From the NCBI RefSeq assembly GCF_900101855.1, contig NZ_FMVC01000005.1, forward strand, positions 124,001 to 188,000: DNA of 64,000 nucleotides, in the 5' to 3' direction. Within the stretch, counting starts at the first letter, position 1. The number at the start of each line of letters is the position of its first letter. A program made the position numbers and the translations under genes. The notes beneath the pieces were generated by a model, which saw only the letters and a list, made by a program, of their open reading frames with translations, was not told the DNA's origin and made no database searches. Positions 38,101 through 46,472 of this stretch are shown piece after piece. Origin of the DNA: Flavobacterium anhuiense. Lineage in GTDB: Bacteria; Bacteroidota; Bacteroidia; Flavobacteriales; Flavobacteriaceae.

Positions 38101-38483
38101 AAAGTGGTTGGTCTATGGTGCTGTGGCCAGTTAAACTCAATTCCACCAGAAATCCAAGGACCTGTAAGTCCGACCAATGCAGGTTTTACAACCTGATTGT
38201 AATACACAAAATGACGTTCTTTGGTTTTATCGTAAGCCATATGAACGCGTCCGCCTAGTTCTGGTAAAATCATTATTTTAACAAACTCATTTTCAAGATA
38301 AACGGCTTGATATTCTTTATTGGTTTTTTCGTCAGCAATTTTTTCAATAACTGGATAAGGATATACAGATCCGTTACTTCCCTGATACACTCTTTTTTCA
38401 ATAAATACAGGATTTTTTTCAGGTTTGCCCACCTCATAAGTTGGCAGGATTATTTTTTCCTTCCAAACATTTACTTTTTGCAT
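35169..38483 (-). CDS. DUF5107 domain protein with TPR repeats
   Basis: A 1104-residue protein without signal peptide or membrane segment, so cytoplasmic. The N-terminal third (about 40-345) is a DUF5107 domain, a beta-sandwich resembling aldose-epimerase-like folds (ILPELGGRVHMAYDKTKE, WISGGIEFNWPQHHRPTTFD, WGHGDFGRAW). From about residue 475 onward it consists of tetratricopeptide repeats (EAYFNLGLCLKYQNKNKEAY and YYLGNFWYASKFYDDAISCW are examples). DUF5107 proteins recur in sugar-catabolic clusters, but I know of no established reaction for this one. It follows the sugar porter gene by 18 bp in the same direction, suggesting a role in handling or sensing the imported sugar. Catalytic function is not claimed. 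Confidence 0.8.
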   Translation of the reverse strand: MQKVNVWKEKIILPTYEVGKPEKNPVFIEKRVYQGSNGSVYPYPVIEKIADEKTNKEYQAVYLENEFVKIMILPELGGRVHMAYDKTKERHFVYYNQVVKPALVGLTGPWISGGIEFNWPQHHRPTTFDPVDFTIEEHEDGSATIWCSEVERMFRTKGMAGFRLYPDKAYLEIRAQLYNRTSFPQTFLWWANPAVKVNDDYQSVFPPDVNAVFDHGKRDVSSFPIAKGTYYKVDYSPGTDISRYKNIPVPTSYMAIASKYNFVGGYENDSKGGLLHVANHHVSPGKKQWTWGHGDFGRAWDRNLTDEDGPYIELMCGVYTDNQPDFTWIMPGEQKEFTQFFMPYRDLGVVKNATKNAMVNLESIDNKLVIKAYTTGVYPKTTVTLKNNDIVLLQKQYDASPKNSFEETIDFEYNTSLEGLSISVTDADDKVLVDWIYEGQNEDEIPEAAKPALAPEDIQNNEQLFLTAQHLEQYRHATYSPIPYYEEALKRDSGDIRSNNAMGLWLMRRAKFTEAEPYFRAAIKTLTQRNPNPYDGEAYFNLGLCLKYQNKNKEAYDAFYKSTWNAAWQNQGYFYVAQLDALNGDFELALEHIQKAISKNTEDHKALHLQVAFLRKLNQKEKALQLADQYLQNDLFNFGLLYEKYILSTDKKDLAYLNALIRDNIHTYIEYALDYSATGLYEEAASLLNEGLKDENTYPMAWYFAGSFYEKLNDFGQAEKCFQKASQAKPDYCFPNQIEAALVLSEVIKKQTNDAKALYYLGNFWYASKFYDDAISCWEKSVAIDDTFPTVHRNLSLAYYNKLNDEQKALSSLEKAFSLDTEDSRILMELDQLYKRLNRDLVFRLAFLEKHLELVIQRDDVYLERVALYNLLGKHNKALTLLQNRKFHPWEGGEGKVSGQYVISLTEIAKQQISEGNYDKAIELLEQAQIYPENLGEGKLPGAQENDIHYWLGVAFEKKNNLEEANNWWHKATQGLEEPTAAIFYNDQQPDKIFYQGLAFLKLNNIPEANKRFEKFVAYAEKHVNDHVTIDYFAVSLPDLMIWEDDLDKRNKIHCLYMKGLGLLGLDKKVEAEETFNSVLSEEKSHSGVTIHLSLLKNEESVSV

Positions 38484-38501
38484 GATGTAATGAAATTTAA
38501 A

Positions 38502-39911
38502 TTATTGAATATTCTTTGATTCTTTATCAGAAACCATCAGTTTTTCAATCTCTTCGAGACTTTTGTTTTTGGTTTCAGGAAGTTTTTTAGATACAAACAA
38601 AAATCCTAAGGCACAGATAATTCCGTAGATCCAGAAAGTTCCAGATGTGCCTAAGTATTCGTTGAAGATTGGAAACGTTTGTACCAAAAGTGCAGATGCT
38701 ATCCAGAGTGCAAATGTGGCAACAGACATCGCAACACCTCTGATGCGGTTAGGAAAAATTTCAGATAAAATAACCCACGTAATAGGAGCAAGAGACATGG
38801 CGTAAATAGCAATTGCTAATAATACCAGTAATAATAAAGGGAGACCGGTAACATTGGTATAATAAAAATAACCGAGTAAGGCGTAAATTATGGCAAGTCC
38901 AGCCGAACCAAAAAGCATTAGTTTTTTACGTCCAATTTTGTCAACAGTTCCCATGGCAACCAATGTAAAAACAAGATTGATACTTCCTGTAATTACGATA
39001 TTCATAAACAAATCATTAATGCTATAACCAGCCGAAACAAAGATTTCCTGAGCATAATTAAAAATGATGTTAATACCGCACCATTGCTGGAAAGCGGCCA
39101 ATACAATTCCGATTAGCAGAATGGGTAAAGCTCTTTTATCAAGCAACATTTTGAAATCGGTTTTTTCGGTTTCTTCTGTAAAAGTTTCTTTAATTGTGGC
39201 AATCTCTTCTTTGGCGTAGGCCAAACCTCCAATTTTAGTTAAAGTATTCTCTGCTTTATCATGGTTCCCTTTTTTTGCAAGATAGCGAGGGCTTTCAGGT
39301 ATTAAAAACATTAATATAAAGAAAAGAACCGCGGGAAAAAATCCTGCCCAAAGCATCCATCTCCAGCCTGTTTGACCGTTCCAAGAAGCTAAAATCTGTT
39401 CATGTGAATAATCTGGCGGAATAACATCAGTAATTAACATATTGGTAATCTGTGCAGCAAGAATTCCAATCACAACGGTTAACTGATTGATAGAAACAAA
39501 TAATCCTCGGGTTTCTTGAGGGGCGATTTCTGCAATGTATAAAGGAGAAATGGTAGAAGCGATTCCAATTCCGACTCCGCCGATAATTCGCCAGATAATA
39601 AACACGGTAAAGGTTTCAGATGCTCCTGTTCCAAGAGCGCATAAGGAGAATAATATGGCAGCAACGATTAGTATAGGACGTCTTCCGTAACTGTCGGCTA
39701 GTTTTCCTGCAACGGCTGCTCCTGCGACGCATCCTACAAGCGCACTGCTCATTGCCCAGCCTTGCAGAGCTGGAGAATTTGTAATGCCAAAATAAAGTTC
39801 GTAAAATGGTTTTGCGCCGCCGATTACAACCCAGTCGTAACCAAAGAGTAATCCTCCCAATGCCGCAACAAGACTGATTGATAGTAAAAAGGTATAATTA
39901 TAGTTTTTCAT
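38502..39911 (-). CDS. MFS sugar porter (sugar:H+ symporter)
   Basis: A 469-residue inner-membrane transporter of the sugar porter branch of the major facilitator superfamily, with 12 predicted helices. Signatures are GGLLFGYDWVVIGGA in helix 1, DSYGRRPILI, ESPRYLAKKG after helix 6, DKIGRKKLM, and PETKNKSLEEIE at the C-terminus. This branch includes XylE- and AraE-type proton symporters. The substrate is unknown; galactose, fucose or arabinose would fit the neighbours. It is transcribed with the DUF5107 gene and lies 127 bp downstream of the AraC-type regulator gene, with a TCCAT-N16-TCCAT element in between. Confidence 0.88.
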   Translation of the reverse strand: MKNYNYTFLLSISLVAALGGLLFGYDWVVIGGAKPFYELYFGITNSPALQGWAMSSALVGCVAGAAVAGKLADSYGRRPILIVAAILFSLCALGTGASETFTVFIIWRIIGGVGIGIASTISPLYIAEIAPQETRGLFVSINQLTVVIGILAAQITNMLITDVIPPDYSHEQILASWNGQTGWRWMLWAGFFPAVLFFILMFLIPESPRYLAKKGNHDKAENTLTKIGGLAYAKEEIATIKETFTEETEKTDFKMLLDKRALPILLIGIVLAAFQQWCGINIIFNYAQEIFVSAGYSINDLFMNIVITGSINLVFTLVAMGTVDKIGRKKLMLFGSAGLAIIYALLGYFYYTNVTGLPLLLLVLLAIAIYAMSLAPITWVILSEIFPNRIRGVAMSVATFALWIASALLVQTFPIFNEYLGTSGTFWIYGIICALGFLFVSKKLPETKNKSLEEIEKLMVSDKESKNIQ

Positions 39912-39957
39912 AAAAAGGTTTTATAGCTTTTGTAAAATTAGCGGAATAGGAACCTTT

Positions 39958-39992
39958 GATTTATGGATATTTTTTTTGAATAGATGGATTAT
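39958..39992 (-). promoter_or_regulatory. AraC-type operator (TCCAT-N16-TCCAT) before the porter
   Basis: On the minus strand TCCAT occurs at 39988-39984 and again at 39967-39963, exactly 21 bp apart, in similar contexts (TAATCCATCTATTC and ATATCCATAAATC). A 21-bp direct repeat is the classic geometry for AraC-family proteins. It lies about 50 bp before the sugar porter start codon. Confidence 0.6.
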
Positions 39993-40038
39993 AATCTGAT
40001 TTTTTACTATTGAATGATTAAGTGCGAAAACAATTGCG

Positions 40039-40947
40039 TTACTGCTTGTATTCGGTTCGATATTGTATTGGTGAAGTACTCATGATTTTTTTGAACAAAC
40101 GAGAGAAATATAAAGGATCATTAAACCCTAAATTAAAACTGATTTCTTTTATGCTCATAGTGGTAAAGCTCAGATATTGGCAGGCTTTCTGCATTTTTAA
40201 ATAATTGAAATAATGTATAGGAGAGTAACCAGTCTGCTTCTTAAATAGTGTAAAAAAATGAGAAGGAGAATAATTAAAATAAGCGGCAACATCATTAATT
40301 TTTAAGGAAATATCGAGATGTTTTTTCATATAGTCAATAGCCGATTCAATAGTATTATCCTCTGAAAATTTTCGGTTCCTTTGAATGAAGAATTTTTCAT
40401 ACAAAAAGGTATTTAGTAACTGCCATAACGAAAGATTGGCAAATTCGAGATTACTGGCGCTATAGCCGTCTTCCATAACGTCTAATATGTTTTCAAAAAG
40501 TTCTATGCGTCTTTCTTCAAGTGATAGTTGAGGTGCAGTGTCAGGATGTTCGGCAATGAATTTATCATAGAAAAAAGGAGCTTGCACTCCCGTAAAATGG
40601 ATCCAGTAGATACTCCACGGATTTTGTTTTAAAGCATAATAATCATGTGCAACTTCAGGAGGTATAATATAAAAGGTATTGGCTTTTAATGTTATGGTTT
40701 TATTTTCTTTGCTTATGATGCCTTCTCCTTTGTAACAATAAATTAAAATGTATTGCTTGCTCCCATGTTTTCGTTTCATGGAGTGATGACTTGCATTAGG
40801 GAAAACACCAATATCCGTAAAATATAAACCAGCTATAAGCGGATTCTTTTTAATGATCGAAAGTATATTCTTTGGAATTACAATCATTCGCTGTCCTAGA
40901 AAACCTTCTTTGACTTTTGTTTTTTCTTTTTGCGCTGCATTTTTCAT
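40039..40947 (-). CDS. AraC-family regulator with cupin sensor domain
   Basis: A 302-residue regulator counted from the ATG at 40947; a start at 40995 would give 318 residues. The later start is preferred because the extra 16 residues (KAWIKLRYLKN...) look non-domain and their coding DNA overlaps an operator-like repeat. The N-terminal half is an AraC-type cupin (YILIYCYKGEGIISKE, FYIIPPEVAHDYYA, WIHFTG). The C-terminal 100 residues carry two helix-turn-helix motifs (LKINDVAAYFNYSPSHFFTL, FKKQTGYSP, IKEISFNLGFNDPLYFSRLF). It probably senses a sugar and activates the divergent epimerase/GH97 unit and the downstream porter/DUF5107 unit. Confidence 0.88.
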   Translation of the reverse strand: MKNAAQKEKTKVKEGFLGQRMIVIPKNILSIIKKNPLIAGLYFTDIGVFPNASHHSMKRKHGSKQYILIYCYKGEGIISKENKTITLKANTFYIIPPEVAHDYYALKQNPWSIYWIHFTGVQAPFFYDKFIAEHPDTAPQLSLEERRIELFENILDVMEDGYSASNLEFANLSLWQLLNTFLYEKFFIQRNRKFSEDNTIESAIDYMKKHLDISLKINDVAAYFNYSPSHFFTLFKKQTGYSPIHYFNYLKMQKACQYLSFTTMSIKEISFNLGFNDPLYFSRLFKKIMSTSPIQYRTEYKQ

Positions 40948-40978
40948 GATCCAGATTGTGTTTTTCAAATATCGTAAT

Positions 40979-41012
40979 TTAATCCATGCTTTCACAAAAA
41001 ATGTCCATTTTG
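40979..41012 (+). promoter_or_regulatory. AraC-type operator (TCCAT-N16-TCCAT), divergent region
   Basis: TCCAT at 40983-40987 and at 41004-41008, 21 bp apart (contexts AATCCATGCTTT and TGTCCATTTTGA). It lies between the araC-type gene and the aldose epimerase gene, about 75 bp before the epimerase start. It matches the element upstream of the sugar porter. Confidence 0.6.
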
Positions 41013-41083
41013 AGAACCATAATCAAAACTAAATTTGAAATTCTATACTAACACTTCAAATTCTAAACTTTTTGTAAAACTTT

Positions 41084-42106
41084 ATGAATGGTACAAATAA
41101 CATTGTTTGGGAGTCTTTTGGCTGGCATGATGAGAAAGAGATTTTCAAATTTCAGATCACAAATAGTCACGGCAACTATGTCGAACTTATTAATTATGGT
41201 GCCATAGTAAAATCCATAGTAGTGCCAGATAAAGTGGAAAACAAAGAAAATGTGGTTTTAGGATTTCCAACTTTAGAAGGTTATGTAAAAGATCAATCTT
41301 ATATAGGAGCGACTGTTGGCCGTTTTGCAAATAGAATTCATAATGCGGCATTTTCTATCAAAAATAAAATCTATTATCTCGATAAAAACGATGGTAAAAA
41401 TAATAATCATAGTGGTTCGGCTGGATTTAATAACAAAGTATTTGATTGTATTGTAGAAGAAGATGCCGTATTTTTTTCTCTTGAAAGTAAAGATGGAGAG
41501 GGTGGTTTTCCTGGGAATTTGAAAACAATAGTACGTTATAAATGGACAGATCAAAACGAACTTAAAATTGATTTTCTGGCAGAAGTCGATCAACCAACTC
41601 CGTTAAATTTTACCAATCATTCTTATTTTAATTTGACAGCTTGTAAAGAAAAAATACATCATCATCAGTTAACCATTCAAGGATCAAAAATTCTGGAAAG
41701 TACTGTTGATTATATTCCAACTGGAAAAATTTTGCTCGCCGACGAATATTTGTTTTTGAGAGATGAATTAAAAGACGTGATGCAAAACAACGGACTTAAT
41801 CTCTATTATATTTTTGATAGAAAAACTAAAAATGAAAATGCTGTCTGCGAATTGTATGATGAAAAATCGGGAAGAATAATGCGTGTTTATACCTCATATC
41901 CAGGACTACAATTGTATACTGGAGATTATTTAAACTGTGATATTGTTGGAGAACATAATAAATTATACAGTTCATTTGACGGACTCTGCTTAGAGTGCCA
42001 GTTTTATCCCGACAGTCCAAATCACCAGCATTTTCCGAATACGATATTCCAATCCGGACAAGTTTATAACGAAACTATTATGTATGCTTTTGATGTAATA
42101 AAATAA
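41084..42106 (+). CDS. galM: Aldose 1-epimerase (galactose mutarotase)
   Basis: A 340-residue cytoplasmic enzyme that interconverts alpha and beta anomers of free aldoses such as galactose. Family blocks are intact: GATVGRFANRI, the histidine in NNHSGS (H109), FTNHSYFNL with H179 as likely catalytic acid, and LCLECQFYPD with E304 as likely catalytic base. There is no signal peptide, so it handles sugar after import. It is divergent from the AraC-type regulator and lies 32 bp ahead of the GH97 gene, with which it is probably co-transcribed. A mutarotase in a cluster with several alpha-galactosidases is consistent with galactose being a main product. Confidence 0.9.
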   Translation: MNGTNNIVWESFGWHDEKEIFKFQITNSHGNYVELINYGAIVKSIVVPDKVENKENVVLGFPTLEGYVKDQSYIGATVGRFANRIHNAAFSIKNKIYYLDKNDGKNNNHSGSAGFNNKVFDCIVEEDAVFFSLESKDGEGGFPGNLKTIVRYKWTDQNELKIDFLAEVDQPTPLNFTNHSYFNLTACKEKIHHHQLTIQGSKILESTVDYIPTGKILLADEYLFLRDELKDVMQNNGLNLYYIFDRKTKNENAVCELYDEKSGRIMRVYTSYPGLQLYTGDYLNCDIVGEHNKLYSSFDGLCLECQFYPDSPNHQHFPNTIFQSGQVYNETIMYAFDVIK

Positions 42107-42138
42107 CAAAAGGAACTATCACCTCTAATAATTATAAA

Positions 42139-44070
42139 ATGAAAAAAATCTTTCTTAACCGATCTTTAAGTGTGCTGATACCTGTGGTATTTTTTGTGCT
42201 AACGAGCTGTGTTGCACAAAACGAAGAACTTTCTTTAAAATCAAAAGATAATCTCAATGAAATCAATTTGTCTCTGACCAAAGACGGAAAATTATCGTAC
42301 AAGGTTTCCCGTAAAGATAAAACAATAATCGAAGATTCGCCTCTTGGACTTGTTTTTGAAAATCAGGATTTTTCATCAGGCTTGTCTGTTGCAAAAGTTT
42401 CAGCTATTGAAGAAAAGCGTGAGCAATACGAACTTAAAGTAGCGAACAACAAAGTAATAGATCATGTTTTTAAAAGCAAAAGCATTACATTCAAAAACAG
42501 CAAAGACGCTTTAATGACAATAGATTTAATTGCAGGCCAAGAAGGTGTTGCTTTTAGATATAAGTTTCCCGAGCAGGAAAAGCAAACTAGAATACTTAAA
42601 AATGAATTGACAGGTTTTCATATAGCTCAGAATGTAAAGGGATGGTTGCAGCCTTATAACAAAGCAGGAGATTATACACCAGGTTATGAGGATTTTTATA
42701 TTAATGTAAAGCCTGGAGATCCTATAAATGGTGCCAGAGGTGAATCAGTTGGCTGGTGCATGCCGGCGCTTTTTAATGTAAATAATACTCAAAATTGGAT
42801 TTTAATTGCAGAATCAGGAACTGATGGTTCATTTCCAGGCTGTCATTTAGATTCAGATTCTAAAGATGGAATTTACAGAATCGCTTTTGCTAAAAATGAT
42901 GAAAAATTCACACTGCCTTTAGCTGATAAAGGAATTGCATATCCTGAATCAAACTTGCCTTGGACAATGCCTTGGAGAGTAATTATGATTGGAGATAAAG
43001 CAGGAGATATACTATTATCTACCATGATTACCGATTTGGCTCCAGCTTCTAAAATTGAAGAGACTTCATGGATTGTTCCAGGAAAAGCGGCTTGGTCGTG
43101 GTGGTCACATCCTGAAGATTTTACGCCAGAAATGTATAAAAAGTTTACAGATGTTTCGGCATCATTTGGATTTAGATACACGCTTTTTGACGCTGGATGG
43201 GAAAAAGCAAACAGAGAAGGAAAAATTATTGACGATGCTTTGTCGAAAGGAGTTCAGCCACTGGTTTGGGGTTATTCGGCTGAATATTTTGACGCTGATA
43301 AAAGGAAGAAGAGATTTAAGGAGCTGGCAGAAATGGGCGTAAAAGGAGTTAAAATAGATTTTTGGTGTTCAGACAGACAGGAAGTTATGGCAACGCTGCA
43401 GTCGGTTTTTGAAGATGCAGCCAAGGAACATCTTTTGGTAAATCTGCACGGTACTACAATGCCAAGAGGCTGGCATAGAACATGGCCGAATTTCGTAACA
43501 GCTGAGGCTATTTTAGGAACTGAAAGTTATTTTTATGAGCCAAGATTTCCTGAAAAAGCGGCGGAGCAAAACACTGTATTGCCTTTTACAAGAAATGTTG
43601 CAGGACCAGCAGATTATACGCCATTTGCTTTGACTTTTAGAAAGTACACTCGTTTAAATACAGCGACGCACGAATTGGCTATGGCCATGATTTATACTTC
43701 AGGAATAATTCATTTTGCCGATTCAGAAGAGGTTTTCAATTCACTTCCGAATGAGTTGAAGAATTTACTGAAAGAAATGCCAGCAACATGGGATAAAACA
43801 GAATGTATCATTGGAGAGCCGGGCAAAGCATTAGTATTGTCACGCCAGAAAGATAATCTTTCTTATATCGTGGGTATTAATGGAACTAATGCAAATCAAA
43901 CCATAACAATTGATCTGAAAAAATACGGAAAAGGTTTTTCAAAATTCAGAATTATTTCTGAAGGAAACGATAAGTTAATGGAATTTAAAGTAGAGACTTA
44001 TCCTGTAACTTCAAACTGGAAATATAGCTTGGCTCCAAAAGGAGGATTTATTATCCAATTTATTAAGTAG
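42139..44070 (+). CDS. GH97 retaining alpha-galactosidase-type lipoprotein
   Basis: A 643-residue lipoprotein (lipobox VLTSC, C24). GH97 architecture: N-terminal beta-super-sandwich (30-290), TIM barrel (about 310-560) and C-terminal beta domain. GH97 contains inverting alpha-glucosidases that use two glutamate bases, and retaining alpha-galactosidases with an aspartate nucleophile at the end of a GVKIDF strand. Here GVKIDFW supplies D407, and E456 in VTAEAI is the probable acid/base, so the retaining alpha-galactosidase branch fits. The context, directly behind galactose mutarotase, agrees. Probably periplasmic or on the inner face of the outer membrane. The assignment to the retaining branch rests on motif reading. 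Confidence 0.87.
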   Translation: MKKIFLNRSLSVLIPVVFFVLTSCVAQNEELSLKSKDNLNEINLSLTKDGKLSYKVSRKDKTIIEDSPLGLVFENQDFSSGLSVAKVSAIEEKREQYELKVANNKVIDHVFKSKSITFKNSKDALMTIDLIAGQEGVAFRYKFPEQEKQTRILKNELTGFHIAQNVKGWLQPYNKAGDYTPGYEDFYINVKPGDPINGARGESVGWCMPALFNVNNTQNWILIAESGTDGSFPGCHLDSDSKDGIYRIAFAKNDEKFTLPLADKGIAYPESNLPWTMPWRVIMIGDKAGDILLSTMITDLAPASKIEETSWIVPGKAAWSWWSHPEDFTPEMYKKFTDVSASFGFRYTLFDAGWEKANREGKIIDDALSKGVQPLVWGYSAEYFDADKRKKRFKELAEMGVKGVKIDFWCSDRQEVMATLQSVFEDAAKEHLLVNLHGTTMPRGWHRTWPNFVTAEAILGTESYFYEPRFPEKAAEQNTVLPFTRNVAGPADYTPFALTFRKYTRLNTATHELAMAMIYTSGIIHFADSEEVFNSLPNELKNLLKEMPATWDKTECIIGEPGKALVLSRQKDNLSYIVGINGTNANQTITIDLKKYGKGFSKFRIISEGNDKLMEFKVETYPVTSNWKYSLAPKGGFIIQFIK

Positions 44071-44284
44071 CGGAAAATAGAAAAATAAGTTTGGTTAATA
44101 ATGTGTGATTTTTAAAGATAAGAGAGTCTATTGATTTTTATTTTATACTTATTAACAAAAAAAGTTTAAATGCTTTAGGAGTTTTAAAACTTAAGTTTTT
44201 TTATCTATTAAGATGTTATTGATTGACATTTCTTCGCATCAAAAAATAAAAGCTTACAATCAAGAAGCGAAGCAGTATATTTTT

Positions 44285-44306
44285 TATAAAAAAGACCGAT
44301 TGTTCT
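44285..44306 (+). promoter_or_regulatory. TetR-box-like operator before the tetR-type gene
   Basis: TATAAAAAAGACCGATTG (44285-44302) is identical over 18 bp to a sequence before the dihydrolipoyl dehydrogenase gene (44958-44975). Its core AGACCGATTGTTCT (44293-44306) is an imperfect palindrome, 5 of 7 pairs, of the GACCGATCGGTC kind. A TAATTTTG (-7-like) follows at 44317-44324, so a bound repressor would block the promoter. Confidence 0.65.
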
Positions 44307-44344
44307 TTTTTTATTGTAATTTTGTCATAGTAAAAAAAAGGGCC

Positions 44345-44947
44345 ATGAAAATAAAGACATCCAAGTCAGAAAATACTAAGCAGTTAATTATAGAAAAAAC
44401 GGCATCGGTTTTTAATACAAAAGGCTATGCAGGTACTTCCATCAATGATTTGATGAACGTAACGGGTCTTTCGAAAGGCTGTATTTATGGTAATTTTGAA
44501 AATAAGGATGAAATTGCCCTGAAAGTCTTTGATTATAATTTTGCGAAGATTACCCAGCATATGAAAGAACGCATCCTAGCAACAGGCGATTCAGTTGAAG
44601 GACTGTTGGTTTATCCAGAAATGTATAAAAACTACTATAAATATCCGTTTTTACAGTCGGGATGCCCGATACTCAATACAGCTACAGAAGCAGATGATAC
44701 CCATCCGCAACTTAAGGAACGCGCGCAAAAGGCACTTGATCTTTGGAAAACTGCTATTGTGAATCAGGTAAAACGAGGTATTGAAGAAAAGGAAATAAAA
44801 GAAGAAACAGATCCAAATGAATTGGCTGTGATTATTATTTCGATAATCGAAGGGGCGTTTATGCAGGCAAAAGTGAATAATAGAATGACCGAGCTCAAGG
44901 TAGCAATGTCGTTTTTGGAAAAAATGATTATGCAGTTAAGAGCATAA
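44345..44947 (+). CDS. TetR/AcrR-family repressor
   Basis: A 200-residue regulator counted from the ATG at 44345. A longer frame from 44213 would run through the operator and promoter-like sequence and is rejected. Residues 8-55 form the TetR helix-turn-helix (QLIIEKTASVFNTKGYAGTS, then SINDLMNVTGLSKGCIYGNF and ENKDEIALKV). The C-terminal part resembles AcrR-type ligand-binding domains, with SGCPILNTATEADDTHPQLK as a recognisable block. It probably represses itself and the downstream lpd gene through the shared 18-bp element. The inducer is unknown. Confidence 0.88.
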   Translation: MKIKTSKSENTKQLIIEKTASVFNTKGYAGTSINDLMNVTGLSKGCIYGNFENKDEIALKVFDYNFAKITQHMKERILATGDSVEGLLVYPEMYKNYYKYPFLQSGCPILNTATEADDTHPQLKERAQKALDLWKTAIVNQVKRGIEEKEIKEETDPNELAVIIISIIEGAFMQAKVNNRMTELKVAMSFLEKMIMQLRA

Positions 44948-44957
44948 TTTTTTTTAC

Positions 44958-44979
44958 TATAAAAAAGACCGATTGGTTT
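44958..44979 (+). promoter_or_regulatory. TetR-box-like operator before lpd
   Basis: Second copy of TATAAAAAAGACCGATTG (44958-44975), with palindromic core AGACCGATTGGTTT (44966-44979). It lies in the 65-bp gap between the tetR-type gene and the dihydrolipoyl dehydrogenase gene, 33 bp before the preferred ATG. Confidence 0.65.
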
Positions 44980-45012
44980 ATTTTGAATTATAAAATAATA
45001 AACAATAATAAA

Positions 45013-46416
45013 ATGGAAGAATTTGATATTGCCGTTATAGGATCAGGTCCTGGCGGATATGTAGCCGCAATTAGAAGCGCACAGCTTGGTTACAAAACAG
45101 TTTTAATAGAAAAATATAACAGTTTGGGCGGTACTTGTACCAATGTGGGATGCATTCCTACGAAAGCACTCCTGGATAGCACGCATCATTATGCAGATGC
45201 AGCGAAGAGTTTTAGAGCGCATGGAATAGAATTTTCAGATATCCAGCTAAACTTTGAGCAGCTTTACAGACGCAAAAGCGAGGTGGTGCAGAAGAACACA
45301 CAAGGCCTAGAATTTCTGATGAAAAAGAATAAAATCAGCGTACTTCATGGTATAGCTTCTTTTGTCAGCGATGAACAAATTAAAGTTTCACATGCCGATC
45401 AGACCGAAACTTTTTTAAAATCAAAGAAATATATTATTGCTACAGGATCTAAACCAGCTACGATTCCTGGTGTCATCATAGATAAAAAAAAGATAATTAC
45501 TTCTACTGAAGCGTTGGATATGAAAGAGAAGCCTGAACATATTGCTATCATCGGTGGTGGCGTAATTGGTGTTGAAATGGCATCGATCTTTAATAGAATA
45601 GGAACAAAAGTGACCATTTTAGAGTATGCTGATAACCTTATTGTTAATATGGATCAGGAACTCGGAAGTGCTTTGGCTAAAATTTTAAGTAAGGAAGGTG
45701 TTGAAATTAAATTGGGACAAGCGGTTTACAAAACAGAAAATCTGGGTGAAAAAGCTAAAGTGTATTTCAAAAATAAACAAGGCGAACAAAATGAGCTAAA
45801 GGTTGATTATGTGTTAGTTGCAGTAGGTAGAAAACCCAATGTAACTGCTTTGGGGCTGGAGAATACCAATGTAACATTAAATGCCAATGGCACTATCAAG
45901 GTAAATGAACTTCTCCAAACAGCAGTACCTAATATTTACGCTATTGGTGATGTTATTGGTGGAGCCATGTTGGCTCATAAAGCCGAGGAAGAAGCTGTAT
46001 TTGCGGTGGAAAGGATAAATGGTCAAAAACCGCATATTCATTATAACCGTATTCCTTCCGAGGTATATACTTGGCCAGAGGTTGCTTCTGTAGGGGCCAC
46101 GGAAGAGGAATTAAAAAGAGATGGAGTTGCTTATCAAATAGGCAAGTTTCCTTTTGCAGTCAACGCCAGGGCCAGAGCAGGTATGGAGCAGGAGGGTTTT
46201 GTTAAGGTGATTTCTGATCCAAAATATGGCGAATTATTGGGTGTGCACATTATAGGAGCTAGAGCAGCAGATCTTATAGCACAAGCCGTTGTAGGGTTAG
46301 AGTACGAAGTGACCGCGGGAGACATGGCTTCTATCAGTTATGCTCATCCAACCTATTCAGAAGCGCTTAAAGAAGCATATACGATTGCTTCAGGAAAGCC
46401 GTCACTTAATATTTAA
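45013..46416 (+). CDS. lpdA: Dihydrolipoyl dehydrogenase (E3)
   Basis: A 467-residue flavoprotein disulfide reductase from the ATG at 45013 (a TTG at 44983 is possible but less likely). It has an FAD-binding GSGPGGYVAA near residue 11, the redox-active disulfide GGTCTNVGCIPTK (C42, C47), an NAD-binding GGGVIGVEMASIF, a second FAD block (AIGDVIGGAMLAHKAEEE), and the C-terminal SYAHPTYSEALKEA with the catalytic His. This is the dihydrolipoyl dehydrogenase pattern of 2-oxo acid dehydrogenase complexes, oxidising protein-bound dihydrolipoamide with NAD+. No E1 or E2 genes lie nearby. The adjacent TetR regulator and shared operator suggest conditional expression, perhaps in redox stress. It ends at a strong terminator. 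Confidence 0.9.
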   Translation: MEEFDIAVIGSGPGGYVAAIRSAQLGYKTVLIEKYNSLGGTCTNVGCIPTKALLDSTHHYADAAKSFRAHGIEFSDIQLNFEQLYRRKSEVVQKNTQGLEFLMKKNKISVLHGIASFVSDEQIKVSHADQTETFLKSKKYIIATGSKPATIPGVIIDKKKIITSTEALDMKEKPEHIAIIGGGVIGVEMASIFNRIGTKVTILEYADNLIVNMDQELGSALAKILSKEGVEIKLGQAVYKTENLGEKAKVYFKNKQGEQNELKVDYVLVAVGRKPNVTALGLENTNVTLNANGTIKVNELLQTAVPNIYAIGDVIGGAMLAHKAEEEAVFAVERINGQKPHIHYNRIPSEVYTWPEVASVGATEEELKRDGVAYQIGKFPFAVNARARAGMEQEGFVKVISDPKYGELLGVHIIGARAADLIAQAVVGLEYEVTAGDMASISYAHPTYSEALKEAYTIASGKPSLNI

Positions 46417-46472
46417 AACAAAGGATTGAAAAAATCATAATTCATTTTAGTTTAAAATTAAATTCAAACTAG

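Noticed and set aside
44213..44344. N-terminal extension of the TetR-type protein
   Set aside because: The extra 44 codons run through the operator and promoter-like sequence, and the TetR domain starts naturally at the ATG at 44345.
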